Shown: positions 1 to 7,255, counted from the first letter of the stretch. The stretch is DNA of 64,000 nt from an uncultured Lachnospiraceae bacterium (GCA_958428365.1 CAUAFT010000002.1:124001-188000), one strand, 5' to 3'. Translations and numbers: made by a program. Notes: generated by a model not told the origin, from the letters alone.

Positions 1-350
1 CCAGGAACTCCGTGCCCTACAAAGAACTGGTACTGCTGGATGATCCTGTCCTTTTGCATATCCGACACTGCTTTTTGCACATCCAGACTGCCAAGATCGC
101 TCTCAGCCCCTTTCATCTCATATGTCTGACCCGGCTGATAAGTATCCGCATATTCGCCGGATCCGAAAGTCTGATTCTGCCTTGCCTCTACGATGATGCC
201 ATCCTCGCTCCTCGGCTGACGGGCATTATCCAGCTCCTGGCGTTCTTGCTCTACTCGTCTGCTCGCCTCTTCCAACCTGCGAAGCTCTGTCTCACTTATG
301 GAATTGTTTGCCTGATATTCCGCATGAGCGCGGATTCCGGAAATACTCAT
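1..350 (-). CDS. Hypothetical coiled-coil protein, C-terminally truncated by window edge
   Basis: The frame is open from the window edge to an ATG at 350 and gives about 116 residues, beginning MSISGIRAHAEYQ. It is rich in Glu, Arg and Gln (ELRRLEEASRRVEQERQELD around residues 20-40), which suggests a coiled coil followed by a polar, low-complexity stretch. No signal peptide or membrane segment is visible. An in-frame ATG at 362 with GGAAGTGGG directly upstream is an alternative start that would add four residues. The family is not recognised; similar short polar proteins occur next to nrdR in Lachnospiraceae, but that is recollection and not shown here. The C-terminus lies outside the window. 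Confidence 0.6.
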   Translation of the reverse strand, partial: MSISGIRAHAEYQANNSISETELRRLEEASRRVEQERQELDNARQPRSEDGIIVEARQNQTFGSGEYADTYQPGQTYEMKGAESDLGSLDVQKAVSDMQKDRIIQQYQFFVGHGVP

Positions 351-430
351 AGCTGTCAACATCCCACTTCCATTATTTTTCTCACTGTAGCATATATCGA
401 CATTTTTTGCAAAAAATTAAGCTTATATTT

Positions 431-883
431 TTATTTGTCCAAAATTTTTTTCAGTTCATTCATGAAGGTATTCACATCCTTGAACTCCCGATACACGGAG
501 GCAAACCTCACATACGCCACTGCCTCCAGATCCTTGAGCTTATCCATGACGATCTCTCCAATCACAGAGCTTGAGATCTCCTTCTCCTCACGGTTGAAGA
601 TCTCTGTCTCCACATCATCGATCAACTGATTGATCTGGTTCACGGAAATAGGCCTCTTATGGCATGCTCTGAGAATGCCCGCCTCGATCTTGGAACGGTC
701 ATACTGTTCCCTGTTGTTATCCTTCTTAATGACGATCAATGGGATGGTCTCCACCTTCTCATAGGTGGTAAAACGCTTCCCACAGGAGTCGCATAGCCTG
801 CGGCGGCGGATGGAATTGTTGTCATCCGCTGGTCTTGAGTCGATGACCCTTGTGTTATCACTGCTGCAAAACGGACATTTCAT
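431..883 (-). CDS. nrdR: Transcriptional repressor NrdR
   Basis: This 150-residue protein is the usual length for NrdR, the ATP/dATP-sensing repressor of ribonucleotide reductase genes. The N-terminal zinc ribbon is visible as CPFC (residues 3-6) paired with CDSCGKRFTTYE (about residues 31-42). The ATP-cone domain follows, with the typical run VIKKDNNREQYDRSKIEAGI. The start is set at MKCPFC because AAGGAGGA lies just upstream; a longer frame extends to 943 but has no such site. It sits downstream of ylmC on the same strand. NrdR normally acts on nrd promoters, none of which are in this window. Confidence 0.96.
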   Translation of the reverse strand: MKCPFCSSDNTRVIDSRPADDNNSIRRRRLCDSCGKRFTTYEKVETIPLIVIKKDNNREQYDRSKIEAGILRACHKRPISVNQINQLIDDVETEIFNREEKEISSSVIGEIVMDKLKDLEAVAYVRFASVYREFKDVNTFMNELKKILDK

Positions 884-984
884 ACCGGAATCCTCCTTGA
901 GTATATTTGGAAATATTATAAGCATTTTGACAATTATTGTCAACCGCTACACCGCATTATGTAAACTTCTTATTCCATATCATT

Positions 985-1239
985 TTACAGCTTATGCTTG
1001 ATATCCTCGATCTTCACATCCACCAGAATAATATCCGGACCAATCTGCACCACGTCGCACCAGGGAATGAAAAATTCACAGTCTCTTCCGAAAAATCCCC
1101 AGAACCGTGCCGGTCCGGGCACGATCAGGGCGCGGATACATCCATCGTTCTCATCAATATCCAGATCCATTACATGACCAAGGCAGCGGCAGTCGCACAC
1201 ATTGATCACATCTTTTTCCCGCAGTTCGCACAGTCTCAT
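985..1239 (-). CDS. ylmC: YlmC/YmxH family PRC-barrel sporulation protein
   Basis: This 84-residue protein begins MRLCELREKDVINV and fits the short PRC-barrel proteins of the YlmC/YmxH family. The family is widespread in spore-forming Firmicutes and often lies near sigG and nrdR. The motif GFFGRDCEFFIPW in the second half and the terminal IEDIKHKL are typical. Its molecular role is not established; it is annotated as sporulation-associated by genomic context. Here nrdR follows it on the same strand. The upstream side is occupied by the left end of the integrated element, so the sigma-factor gene often found upstream in relatives is not adjacent here. Confidence 0.85.
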   Translation of the reverse strand: MRLCELREKDVINVCDCRCLGHVMDLDIDENDGCIRALIVPGPARFWGFFGRDCEFFIPWCDVVQIGPDIILVDVKIEDIKHKL

Positions 1240-1464
1240 AGCATCGCTCTTTTCCAGCTCTTTCTATATCCTATGTGCAAGGGAAAATAAATGTGCTTTG
1301 CCCCTGAACTCACAGGGCAATTCTCCCCATTCCTATACGTTAAACCGGAACACTATAAACCGAAATTTCACCATGTCTATACAATTCCGTTCTTTCACAT
1401 TATGTTGAATTTCTTCTACTTTACCAGTTCAATATATACCATAAAATCCAGATTGCGTCAAGGG
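1240..1464. other. Gene-free stretch between ylmC and the element's left end
   Basis: No credible gene lies in this stretch. It is AT-rich, with one GC-rich hairpin, CCCTG-AACTCA-CAGGG near 1305-1320, that could be a terminator remnant or part of the ylmC leader. The chromosome-element junction is expected somewhere in the right half, but no clean duplicated core site could be identified by eye. Confidence 0.4.
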
Positions 1465-1559
1465 GTTAGGGGTGATGGTAGGGGTTCAAAGCCTGTTTGA
1501 GAAACCTTGTAAATTACAGGCGGCGAACCCCTATATAATTATCTATTCTCTAATTAGAG
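1465..1559. repeat. Repeats and nested hairpin upstream of rep; candidate double-strand origin
   Basis: TAGGGGTTC (1479-1487) pairs perfectly with GAACCCCTA (1525-1533). Nested inside, GCCTGT (1491-1496) pairs with ACAGGC (1516-1521). The inner loop presents CTTGTAA (1506-1512), close to the CTTGATA nick site known for the pC194/pUB110 Rep family. A 12-bp palindrome, CTCTAATTAGAG (1548-1559), follows just before rep. The position directly upstream of a Rep of that family makes this a plausible origin, but part of it also resembles the right-end arm repeats, so it could instead be an integrase-binding region. Confidence 0.45.
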
Positions 1560-1614
1560 TTAAGCGTACTAAAACAAAAAGGATATGGAAAAAGGAAATG
1601 GAGGAATTGCAAAC

Positions 1615-2697
1615 ATGGGGAACATGGAACATACGCCTATTGTAAAGGAAGTAACAAAACGCCATATGGGAAAAGTACACGGAAACGCAAAGCGGAATGA
1701 AGAAATGGTTATGAACTATCTGAAACTGCTTGCCAACGGCATTGTAAAGAAACGCCTGTCGCCTGATGAAGCCCATGTAATAAGGGAACGAAAGAAACGT
1801 CTGGAAAACTGTAACCGATTCTGGTCTATGGAAACTTATGAAGCCAGCCATGTAAAAGTGTTACTGCGAACCTTTTTATGTAAAGATAAATTTTGCAGTA
1901 ATTGTAATCAGGTAAAGAAAATGTTACTGCAAAACCGTTTCCTGCCCTATATGGAACAATATAAGGATTCTCTGTATCATATGGTGCTGACCGTTCCAGA
2001 CTGCAACGGCGAGGAATTGAGAGAAACCATACAGCATATGGCTTACTGCTTTAAAACTTTGGTAACGTATCTAAACGGCAACAAAAAAGTGAAGGGAGTA
2101 GACCTATTACAGTATGGATTTCAAGGCTGTATCCGTTCCTTAGAAATCACATACAGAGAAGATGTCTACCACCCTCACTTTCATGTAGCCGTTGTTTTGG
2201 GGAACAACGGTATTGGAGAGAAGCATATTGCCAATCAATTTTCTGGTACTGGAAACCGCCTGTTTTCCGATTTTGAGTCCATGATTCAGAGAATATGGTG
2301 GCTCTTAGTCAATGGGAAGCGGCTTACCTCTGATAATATCTTAGGTGCGGACAATTCTCCCCAGCGGTATAGCTGTATCGTGGATAAATTTCAGCCAGAG
2401 GACTACAAGAAACTGTTTGGATATATGACAAAGATGTATTCTGAGGATAACAGCCTTATGCGGTATGACAATTTCAAAACCTTGTATTATGCCCTCTCCC
2501 ATATCCGCCAGATACAAGGCTACGGCGTATTCTATAATGTAAAGGAACTGAACACAGAAGCCTATACCGAACAGGAGTACCAGACGTTGGAGAGCTATCT
2601 TGTCTGTAAGGAAAAGCCCGTTTGCTCCTATGAGCCGTTAAGCCGCCTATCTGGCGATGAAAGGTATATCGTGCTGAAAACAAAGCACCGAAAATAA
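1615..2697 (+). CDS. rep: Rolling-circle replication initiator (Rep_1 / HUH family)
   Basis: This 360-residue protein shows the motifs of the pUB110/pC194 Rep family. A Cys cluster CKDKFCSNCNQVK lies in the N-terminal third, followed by the strand MVLTVPDC. The metal-binding HPHFH is at residues 186-190. A candidate nicking tyrosine, Tyr270, lies in LFGYMTKMYSED. Such proteins nick the double-strand origin and stay linked to the 5' end through the tyrosine. The start is placed at 1615 because GGAGG lies 10 bases upstream; the first ATG at 1585 has no well-spaced site. Palindromic DNA directly upstream could be the origin. Its presence in an integrated element suggests that excised circles replicate. 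Confidence 0.85.
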   Translation: MGNMEHTPIVKEVTKRHMGKVHGNAKRNEEMVMNYLKLLANGIVKKRLSPDEAHVIRERKKRLENCNRFWSMETYEASHVKVLLRTFLCKDKFCSNCNQVKKMLLQNRFLPYMEQYKDSLYHMVLTVPDCNGEELRETIQHMAYCFKTLVTYLNGNKKVKGVDLLQYGFQGCIRSLEITYREDVYHPHFHVAVVLGNNGIGEKHIANQFSGTGNRLFSDFESMIQRIWWLLVNGKRLTSDNILGADNSPQRYSCIVDKFQPEDYKKLFGYMTKMYSEDNSLMRYDNFKTLYYALSHIRQIQGYGVFYNVKELNTEAYTEQEYQTLESYLVCKEKPVCSYEPLSRLSGDERYIVLKTKHRK

Positions 2698-2700
2698 AAT

Positions 2701-2827
2701 TTATTTTAAACTTGAGGTTTTATTTTAAATGAGAGTTATGGGCGAAAATGGTTTTAAACTTATTTTAAAGTAGACTGGAAACACTGTTTTCGTTCAGGTG
2801 GATTGATATGGATTGAGTTTAAAATAA
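2701..2827. repeat. Iteron-like TTATTTTAAA repeats after rep
   Basis: Three direct copies of TTATTTTAAA occur at 2701-2710, 2720-2729 and 2760-2769, and an inverted copy, TTTAAAATAA, at 2818-2827. The stretch lies in the AT-rich gap between rep and the next gene. Repeats of this kind can be regulatory or replication sites. They could also be chance products of AT richness, so the assignment is weak. Confidence 0.4.
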
Positions 2828-2850
2828 TTTTGCAGACAAGGGGGAATGTC

Positions 2851-3078
2851 ATGGAACGATATATTACAGATATGATTTACACTCATACCGTTACGGAAAA
2901 GGCGGCAGAAATTGAGTTAAGAGAAAAACAGCTTTATACAAGGCTGTCTGCTCTTATCTCTGGTGAGGAATACCTACAGATTGAAGAAGAATTGAACCGT
3001 TTCTATAATGAGCTGGAAAAAGAGGGCTTTTGTAAGGGATTCAGTGAGGGAATACGGTTTATGCTGAAATGCTTATAA
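2851..3078 (+). CDS. Small acidic hypothetical protein
   Basis: This 75-residue protein begins MERYITDMIYTHTVTEKAAE. The ATG is preceded by a GGGGGA site about five bases upstream. It is predicted to be largely helical, with a Glu-rich middle (LISGEEYLQIEEELNRFYNELEKEG) and no membrane segment or cysteine cluster. The family is not recognised. Similar small helical proteins accompany rep and xre genes on Firmicutes integrative elements, which fits the position after rep, but no function can be assigned. The frame extends upstream to 2803, without a matching ribosome site there. Confidence 0.65.
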   Translation: MERYITDMIYTHTVTEKAAEIELREKQLYTRLSALISGEEYLQIEEELNRFYNELEKEGFCKGFSEGIRFMLKCL

Positions 3079-3385
3079 CTATGCCAGTCAAAGGGGCAAG
3101 GATTTTAGGCTGTTTGTAAGCGGAACACGGAATAAAACGATATGTGAACCGCTGTAAGGAATCTGTCTTGTAGGCGATTGAGGAACAGCATTTTAGCCAT
3201 ACGGCTTTTCTATCAGCCTTTGTAGGACGGGAATAGAATTTTTACAAGGCTTGTAAGCGGCTAAGTTGCTTTTCACCAATCGGGAACAGCCTTAAAATTG
3301 CGTTCTAAGGCTCATTCGGCGGTAGGTGGAGTTATTCTCAGTCAAGCGGTTAAAATGCATTAGCGGTGATTTCTGGTCATTTAAA
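3079..3385. other. Non-coding stretch with recurring TGTAAG/TGTAGG units
   Basis: No gene is visible between the small ORF and the XRE regulator. A short motif TGTA(A/G)G recurs at roughly 3114, 3153, 3170, 3218 and 3247, with the longer form TTGTAAGCGG present twice, near 3113 and 3246. Spacing is irregular. The stretch could be a regulatory RNA, a transfer or replication site, or decayed sequence; nothing decides between these. Confidence 0.3.
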
Positions 3386-3422
3386 ATGGGGAAGATTCTC
3401 TGTGAAAGGGTATCTTCCCCAT
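3386..3422 (-). terminator. Terminator of the XRE gene
   Basis: ATGGGGAAGAT (3386-3396) and ATCTTCCCCAT (3412-3422) form a perfect 11-bp stem with a 15-base loop. It lies 12 bases beyond the stop of the minus-strand XRE gene. On that strand the stem is followed by TTTTAAAT, as expected of an intrinsic terminator. Confidence 0.75.
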
Positions 3423-3433
3423 CACTGTATCAT

Positions 3434-3766
3434 TTAGGAATTTTCGTCCAGATAACCAAACATGAGTTTTACCATATTGATTGCCAGGGCTTTTTGTTCC
3501 TCTGTCCTGCCGTTCATCAGTTGACACCATAGCCGATACTGCCCGTCACTATCCGAAACGATGGAATCAGACAGCAGATAATCTACGGTAACACCCAGAC
3601 GGTTAGCAACTGCTGCCAGATTCTCTAATGTTAAGCTGCGTTCCCCACGCTCAATCTGCCCGATATAGGCGGTTGAAAGGTTTACATCTTCTGCCAGTCT
3701 TTCCTGTGTCAGATTCAGCTTTAGCCGTTCCTCACGAATACGCTTTCCCAATGCCTGTTGCTCCAT
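3434..3766 (-). CDS. XRE-family HTH transcriptional regulator
   Basis: This 110-residue protein has a Cro/C1-type helix-turn-helix at residues 8-63 (GKRIREERLKLNLTQERLAE, then STAYIGQIERGERSLTLENL). A short helical tail ends in LMFGYLDENS. It should bind DNA as a dimer. The ATG at 3766 is chosen because GGAGG lies seven bases upstream; a TTG at 3781 in the same frame overlaps that site. It is divergent from the Nmad3 gene at 3916 with about 150 bases between them, so control of that promoter, and of its own, is a reasonable inference. It has its own terminator. Confidence 0.88.
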   Translation of the reverse strand: MEQQALGKRIREERLKLNLTQERLAEDVNLSTAYIGQIERGERSLTLENLAAVANRLGVTVDYLLSDSIVSDSDGQYRLWCQLMNGRTEEQKALAINMVKLMFGYLDENS

Positions 3767-3915
3767 GCGGTTTTCCTCCAATGCAAATAGTATATGTAAA
3801 TGATACTAATTGCTTATGTCTTAGATAATCCGCAGGTTGCGTTATTTATATATGCTGTCAGTTGCTTTTTGCTGTGCTATGTGCTAAGATGGTGCTTAGT
3901 AGGAGGCATGGCATT

Positions 3916-4740
3916 ATGAAAGTGATATTGAGCAGAAAAGGCATGGACAGTACATCGGGAGGTATGGCAAGCCCTATTTTGTCAGATGGTATGCTGTTAT
4001 CTCTCCCAATCCCAGATAACACGGTAGGAACGGCGTACAAGGATTTGTTTTATAAAGGACAGCGTTTAGAGAAAATTATCCGTCAGCTTTGCCCTAAATT
4101 TGATTTTGGCAAAAATCCGACCTGTCACCTTGACCCCGACATATATAAGGATATAGAGGGCAGAACGGCAACAAATGAATGGAAACCCGCATTCGGACAG
4201 CATGGCGTATCTGCCGTACATCTGGATAAATTGGGCGTAGGCGTGAGGGATATATTTCTATTCTACGGAATGTTTCAAAAGACAATGGTTCAACCTGATA
4301 AAACACTGTGTTTTGACCGTAACGCTCCTATTGTCCATATCATCTACGGCTATATGAAAGTTGGAGAAGTATTGAGGGAGAAACAGGAAATTGAGCGTTA
4401 TTCCTGGCACCCACACGGCATAAACCCAGACCGCCCGAATAACCGTTTATATCTGCCCGATACATACGGCACATTCCAGTATAATGATTCACTGGTACTT
4501 ACAAAGAGGAATCAGGACAATCGGCGGCTATGGGCTTTGCCTTCGTTCTTTGGTAAAGGTGACATATCTATTTCATGGCAAGGCGATAACCGCCCTACAC
4601 TAAAGGGCAAATATGCGGAATTAAATTCTGCTTGCAGAGGACAGGAATTTGTTGTAACCGCTTATACTCCGAAACAGGAACGGAATTTATGTGAATGGGT
4701 GGACAGATTGATACAAAACGGTATGCCAAAAACTCTATGA
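3916..4740 (+). CDS. Nmad3 (nucleotide modification associated domain 3) protein
   Basis: This 274-residue protein opens MKVILSRKGMDSTSGGMASP followed by ILSDGMLLSLPIPD, which matches the characteristic N-terminus of the Nmad3 family. The family was predicted from phage and mobile-element neighbourhoods to act in pathways of hypermodified nucleic-acid bases; no member's chemistry is established to my knowledge. Other conserved-looking pieces are HLDPDIY, AFGQHGVSAVHLDKLGVGVRD (start of the DIFLFYG segment) and the SWHPHG motif near the middle. The ATG at 3916 has AGGAGG nine bases upstream. Here it stands without any recognisable glycosyltransferase, methylase or TET/JBP gene, followed by small unknown genes. 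Assignment to the family is fairly firm; any role in DNA modification is inference. Confidence 0.8.
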   Translation: MKVILSRKGMDSTSGGMASPILSDGMLLSLPIPDNTVGTAYKDLFYKGQRLEKIIRQLCPKFDFGKNPTCHLDPDIYKDIEGRTATNEWKPAFGQHGVSAVHLDKLGVGVRDIFLFYGMFQKTMVQPDKTLCFDRNAPIVHIIYGYMKVGEVLREKQEIERYSWHPHGINPDRPNNRLYLPDTYGTFQYNDSLVLTKRNQDNRRLWALPSFFGKGDISISWQGDNRPTLKGKYAELNSACRGQEFVVTAYTPKQERNLCEWVDRLIQNGMPKTL

Positions 4741-4785
4741 TATGGAATGGAAATCACGCACTAAACGCAAAGGAAACAACACAAT

Positions 4786-4929
4786 ATGGAAAAGAAATAT
4801 CCTTTTGAAACTATGACTGTTGAAGAAATGGCAGACGCTATGAATAAGGCTCTGGAAGATGTAGCAGAAATGACAGCGGAAGAATTGATAGAACAGGACG
4901 CTGAATATGGCTATTTTGAAGATGATTAA
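4786..4929 (+). CDS. Small acidic protein, 47 residues
   Basis: A short frame encodes MEKKYPFETMTVEEMADAMN and continues to ...AEYGYFEDD. It is strongly acidic and probably helical. AAAGGA lies about ten bases upstream of the ATG, and the gene sits 45 bases after the Nmad3 stop and 17 bases before the next start, in the same direction. That tight spacing supports a real gene in the Nmad3 operon. No family is recognised. Possible roles, such as an adaptor or a DNA-mimicking acidic protein, are only speculation. Confidence 0.55.
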   Translation: MEKKYPFETMTVEEMADAMNKALEDVAEMTAEELIEQDAEYGYFEDD

Positions 4930-4946
4930 AATCGGGTGATGAACTA

Positions 4947-5213
4947 ATGAAAATAACGATTGAACAGGTGAAGGACTTCGCATGGCAGCAGTTGGACGCT
5001 ATGTGGCATGACAATTCTGGAACGGCTACGGTTGATATGGTGAAGTTTACCCATAAGGGCTATTGTGTAGTTAATCCGTGGATGGACGAAAAAACACAAA
5101 AAGAGGTAGACCCCTATAAATACTATGGGGAGCGCCGAACGGAACAGTTTATTGATGAAGCTATCAGAACCATTCAACATAACAGAGAAATTGCAAGACA
5201 ATACAGGAGATAA
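4947..5213 (+). CDS. Hypothetical protein, 88 residues
   Basis: The protein begins MKITIEQVKDFAWQQLDAMW and contains a central strand-rich part, then DPYKYYGERRTEQFIDEAIR and a basic C-terminal tail (HNREIARQYRR). There is no membrane segment and no cysteine pair. GGGTGAT lies upstream of the ATG. Its stop is four bases before the lipoprotein start, so co-transcription and translational coupling are likely. The family is not recognised. Confidence 0.65.
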   Translation: MKITIEQVKDFAWQQLDAMWHDNSGTATVDMVKFTHKGYCVVNPWMDEKTQKEVDPYKYYGERRTEQFIDEAIRTIQHNREIARQYRR

Positions 5214-5217
5214 GGAA

Positions 5218-6057
5218 ATGAAGCATAGATTTATTGTTATAACCTTATTGGTAACAGTATTCCTCTCAGGTTGTGGCGGAATAGCGACAGAGGTAACGAC
5301 ACCTATAGAAGAACAGGTTTCCAGTTCTATAAATAAGGTAGACCCAGACACAGCTACATCTTTAGCTGTGTCCTATTACGAAACCATCTACGGCGGTAAG
5401 GGTATAGAATTTACTTATTTGGAGCCAACCGTGGAAAAGCTATCTAAAAACGAGTATCGTATCAGTTTTTATGTAGACGCATATTGTGCCTTACCTGCTT
5501 CACCTAAGAATAATGAAACAAGATATGTGGAGTGTGTAGCTACTACAGAAAACATTATGTTGGGCTGGTCTTATGAAACAGAAATGGGCTTAAATGAAGG
5601 ATTTACTGGCAGACCTGTTTTTTATAAGACTCAAATCAATTGGGACGGAACTTACATTAGTGATATTGATGCACAGAAAGAACAGCCCAAACCTACACAA
5701 GAGCCAGAATTATCTACCAACCCATCAAAAGCGAAACAGCCTGATGATTTCTATACAGATGGTGATTACACCACCTATGGGAGATACCAGTGCTTTGAAA
5801 CGGACACTTTTGTAAGCGTAGAAACGCAGAACGGTTCATTGGTACTGTATTTTGAACCAGAAGCAGACACTTTTGTCCTTGACAGAAACGGAGCAGACAC
5901 AGGCTGGGAATTTATCAACTGGGAATTTGAGAACAGAGTATACACTTCCGTCACTTTGCAAGACAACGAAATGATTATTTCATCTACAGAGCCTTGGAGA
6001 TTTGACGGAACATATATCCAAATGCCCGATATAGGCACTGACGGAGAGGGGGAGTAA
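5218..6057 (+). CDS. Putative lipoprotein of the element
   Basis: The 279-residue product starts MKHRFIVITLLVTVFLSGCG. This is a basic N-terminus, a hydrophobic core and the lipobox LSGC, so it should be exported, lipidated at the cysteine and signal-peptide-cleaved. The body is extracytoplasmic and has two parts separated by a Pro/Lys/Gln-rich linker (EQPKPTQEPELSTNPSKAKQ, about residues 163-182). The C-terminal part (YTTYGRYQCFETDTFVSVET onward) looks like a small beta-sandwich. The ATG at 5218 has AGGAGA upstream. No specific family is recognised. Surface lipoproteins on mobile elements are often exclusion or attachment factors, but nothing here shows that. Confidence 0.75.
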   Translation: MKHRFIVITLLVTVFLSGCGGIATEVTTPIEEQVSSSINKVDPDTATSLAVSYYETIYGGKGIEFTYLEPTVEKLSKNEYRISFYVDAYCALPASPKNNETRYVECVATTENIMLGWSYETEMGLNEGFTGRPVFYKTQINWDGTYISDIDAQKEQPKPTQEPELSTNPSKAKQPDDFYTDGDYTTYGRYQCFETDTFVSVETQNGSLVLYFEPEADTFVLDRNGADTGWEFINWEFENRVYTSVTLQDNEMIISSTEPWRFDGTYIQMPDIGTDGEGE

Positions 6058-6058
6058 A

Positions 6059-6337
6059 ATGGCTATCCATCTGGAATTAGTCAATCATTTTAATTATATG
6101 GACGGAAACGGACGGATTTTCTGTAAGCGACAGGACAAAGTGCGAAAAGTGGCTCCAAAATACAAAGGCTGTGACGATTGCCCCTATCTTTTCGGCTCTC
6201 TACAGGGAATTGGCGTAGAATGTATGTGGGAAGATGTACCGCCGCTTTCTCCTGTCGGGCTTGAAGTGCGTGACCCACAGGAAGAATTTACACGGGTGTC
6301 CAGATTGATTGACGAGAAAATTTTGAGAAAAGGATAA
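6059..6337 (+). CDS. Small cysteine-containing hypothetical protein
   Basis: This 92-residue protein begins MAIHLELVNHFNYMDGNGRI. Four cysteines lie between residues 22 and 60 (IFCKRQ, GCDDCPYL, VECMWED), an arrangement that could bind a metal such as zinc. The start codon is one base after the lipoprotein stop and GGAGAGGGGGAG lies just upstream, so it is the last gene of this operon. A strong bidirectional terminator follows. The family is not recognised. Confidence 0.68.
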   Translation: MAIHLELVNHFNYMDGNGRIFCKRQDKVRKVAPKYKGCDDCPYLFGSLQGIGVECMWEDVPPLSPVGLEVRDPQEEFTRVSRLIDEKILRKG

Positions 6338-6341
6338 CACA

Positions 6342-6376
6342 ATAGCCATAGAAACCATAACAGTTTCTATGGCTAT
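6342..6376. terminator. Bidirectional terminator between convergent genes
   Basis: ATAGCCATAGAAAC (6342-6355) and GTTTCTATGGCTAT (6363-6376) form a perfect 14-bp stem with a 7-base loop. It lies between two genes that converge on it, one on each strand. Short T-rich stretches flank it. Confidence 0.8.
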
Positions 6377-6383
6377 GCTTTAT

Positions 6384-6956
6384 TTACAGAATTTCTGATT
6401 TAGTAATATCAAAATTTACAAGAGCATTGGAAATACGAATATACCGCTTGTCAAAGTCTTCAATCATATAGAACTCCTTTGAGGAATCATTCTTATAAGG
6501 TTTCAGCACTCCCAACTGGAACAATTCTGAATAATATGCAAACTCACTTGGTGGGAATATGAAAGTTCCAGCAGGAGGAAGAGATTCTACGGGAGGTTTA
6601 AAAATCTGCATGTAAAAGTACTCACAGTCCAGTAAATAATCTGTATCCTCTACATAACCAATTTTAACGCCGTCACATTTGCTTCTGATTTCACAGAACA
6701 AACTTACATTCTGTTCAGGGCTTGGAAGCAGAGATAAATATTTACATTTTTTGAGTGTAGACCTGACTGCACCCAGAAATTGTTGTGCCTTCTGCCCCTG
6801 AGCCTCTTGTTTCTTTAAGATATTCGATGTACATTTAGCTTCCAGCAATAAGTTGTCCCCTTCACGGTATCCTTCAAAAATCACTTCTGCACCTGTGTTT
6901 ACATCCATACATGAGCCGCTAAACTTAATCCTATTTTCAACCTTTTCTTGACACAT
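6384..6956 (-). CDS. Uncharacterised 190-residue protein in the excisionase operon
   Basis: No family is recognised. The N-terminal part contains DVNTGAEVIFEGYREGDNLL running into LLLEAKC, that is, a hydrophobic strand ending in Glu-x-Lys after an upstream Asp. That pattern resembles the core of PD-(D/E)XK nucleases but is too short to be proof. Later parts are FGAV-like helices (QQFLGAVRSTLKKCKYLSLL) and a C-terminal region with several aromatic residues. Its start overlaps the end of the AlpA-like gene by 20 bases, so the two are co-transcribed from the strong promoter at 7227-7255. It could be an element-encoded nuclease, a directionality partner or something else. Confidence 0.65.
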   Translation of the reverse strand: MCQEKVENRIKFSGSCMDVNTGAEVIFEGYREGDNLLLEAKCTSNILKKQEAQGQKAQQFLGAVRSTLKKCKYLSLLPSPEQNVSLFCEIRSKCDGVKIGYVEDTDYLLDCEYFYMQIFKPPVESLPPAGTFIFPPSEFAYYSELFQLGVLKPYKNDSSKEFYMIEDFDKRYIRISNALVNFDITKSEIL

Positions 6957-7170
6957 AAATTGCCCTCCTTTTGATTTTGCGTTTGTCCTGATTCAGCCAC
7001 TCAAAAAACTTGTCCTTTGGAACAACCATACGTTTGTTGAGATAAATCGTAGGGAAATCACTGGAATTCATAAGTTCATATGTTTTCCCTTTAGAAATCC
7101 CCAGAACCGACTGAACATGTTTTGCCTGCATAATGATTGGTAAATCTTCTTCAGAACAGTAGTTCATCAT
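6937..7170 (-). CDS. AlpA/excisionase-like HTH DNA-binding protein
   Basis: This 77-residue protein has a winged-helix-type domain: QAKHVQSVLGISKGKTYELM, then a Tyr/Pro-containing wing and YLNKRMVVPKDKFFEWLNQ. This is the usual layout of the HTH_17/excisionase family. The tail is basic (RKIKRRAIYVSRKG). Such proteins act as recombination directionality factors or as activators of integrase genes. It is the first gene of a two-gene minus-strand operon with AAGGAG before its start. It is divergent from an XRE regulator whose product probably controls both promoters. Its location close to the integrase supports a role in excision. Confidence 0.8.
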   Translation of the reverse strand: MMNYCSEEDLPIIMQAKHVQSVLGISKGKTYELMNSSDFPTIYLNKRMVVPKDKFFEWLNQDKRKIKRRAIYVSRKG

Positions 7171-7226
7171 ATCGCTCTCCTTTCTTTATTATTTCCAATT
7201 CTTGTCTAAATCGTGTTTCTGTTGAC

Positions 7227-7255
7227 AGTATAGCACACAAGCAACCCTCTGTCAA
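7227..7255 (-). promoter_or_regulatory. Promoter of the excisionase operon with overlapping inverted repeat
   Basis: On the minus strand, TTGACA (7250-7255) and TATACT (7227-7232) are separated by exactly 17 bases, a near-consensus sigma-A promoter. An inverted repeat, TTGACAG (7222-7228) with CTGTCAA (7249-7255), overlaps both the -35 and the -10 and is a natural operator site for the divergent XRE repressor. Confidence 0.8.
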
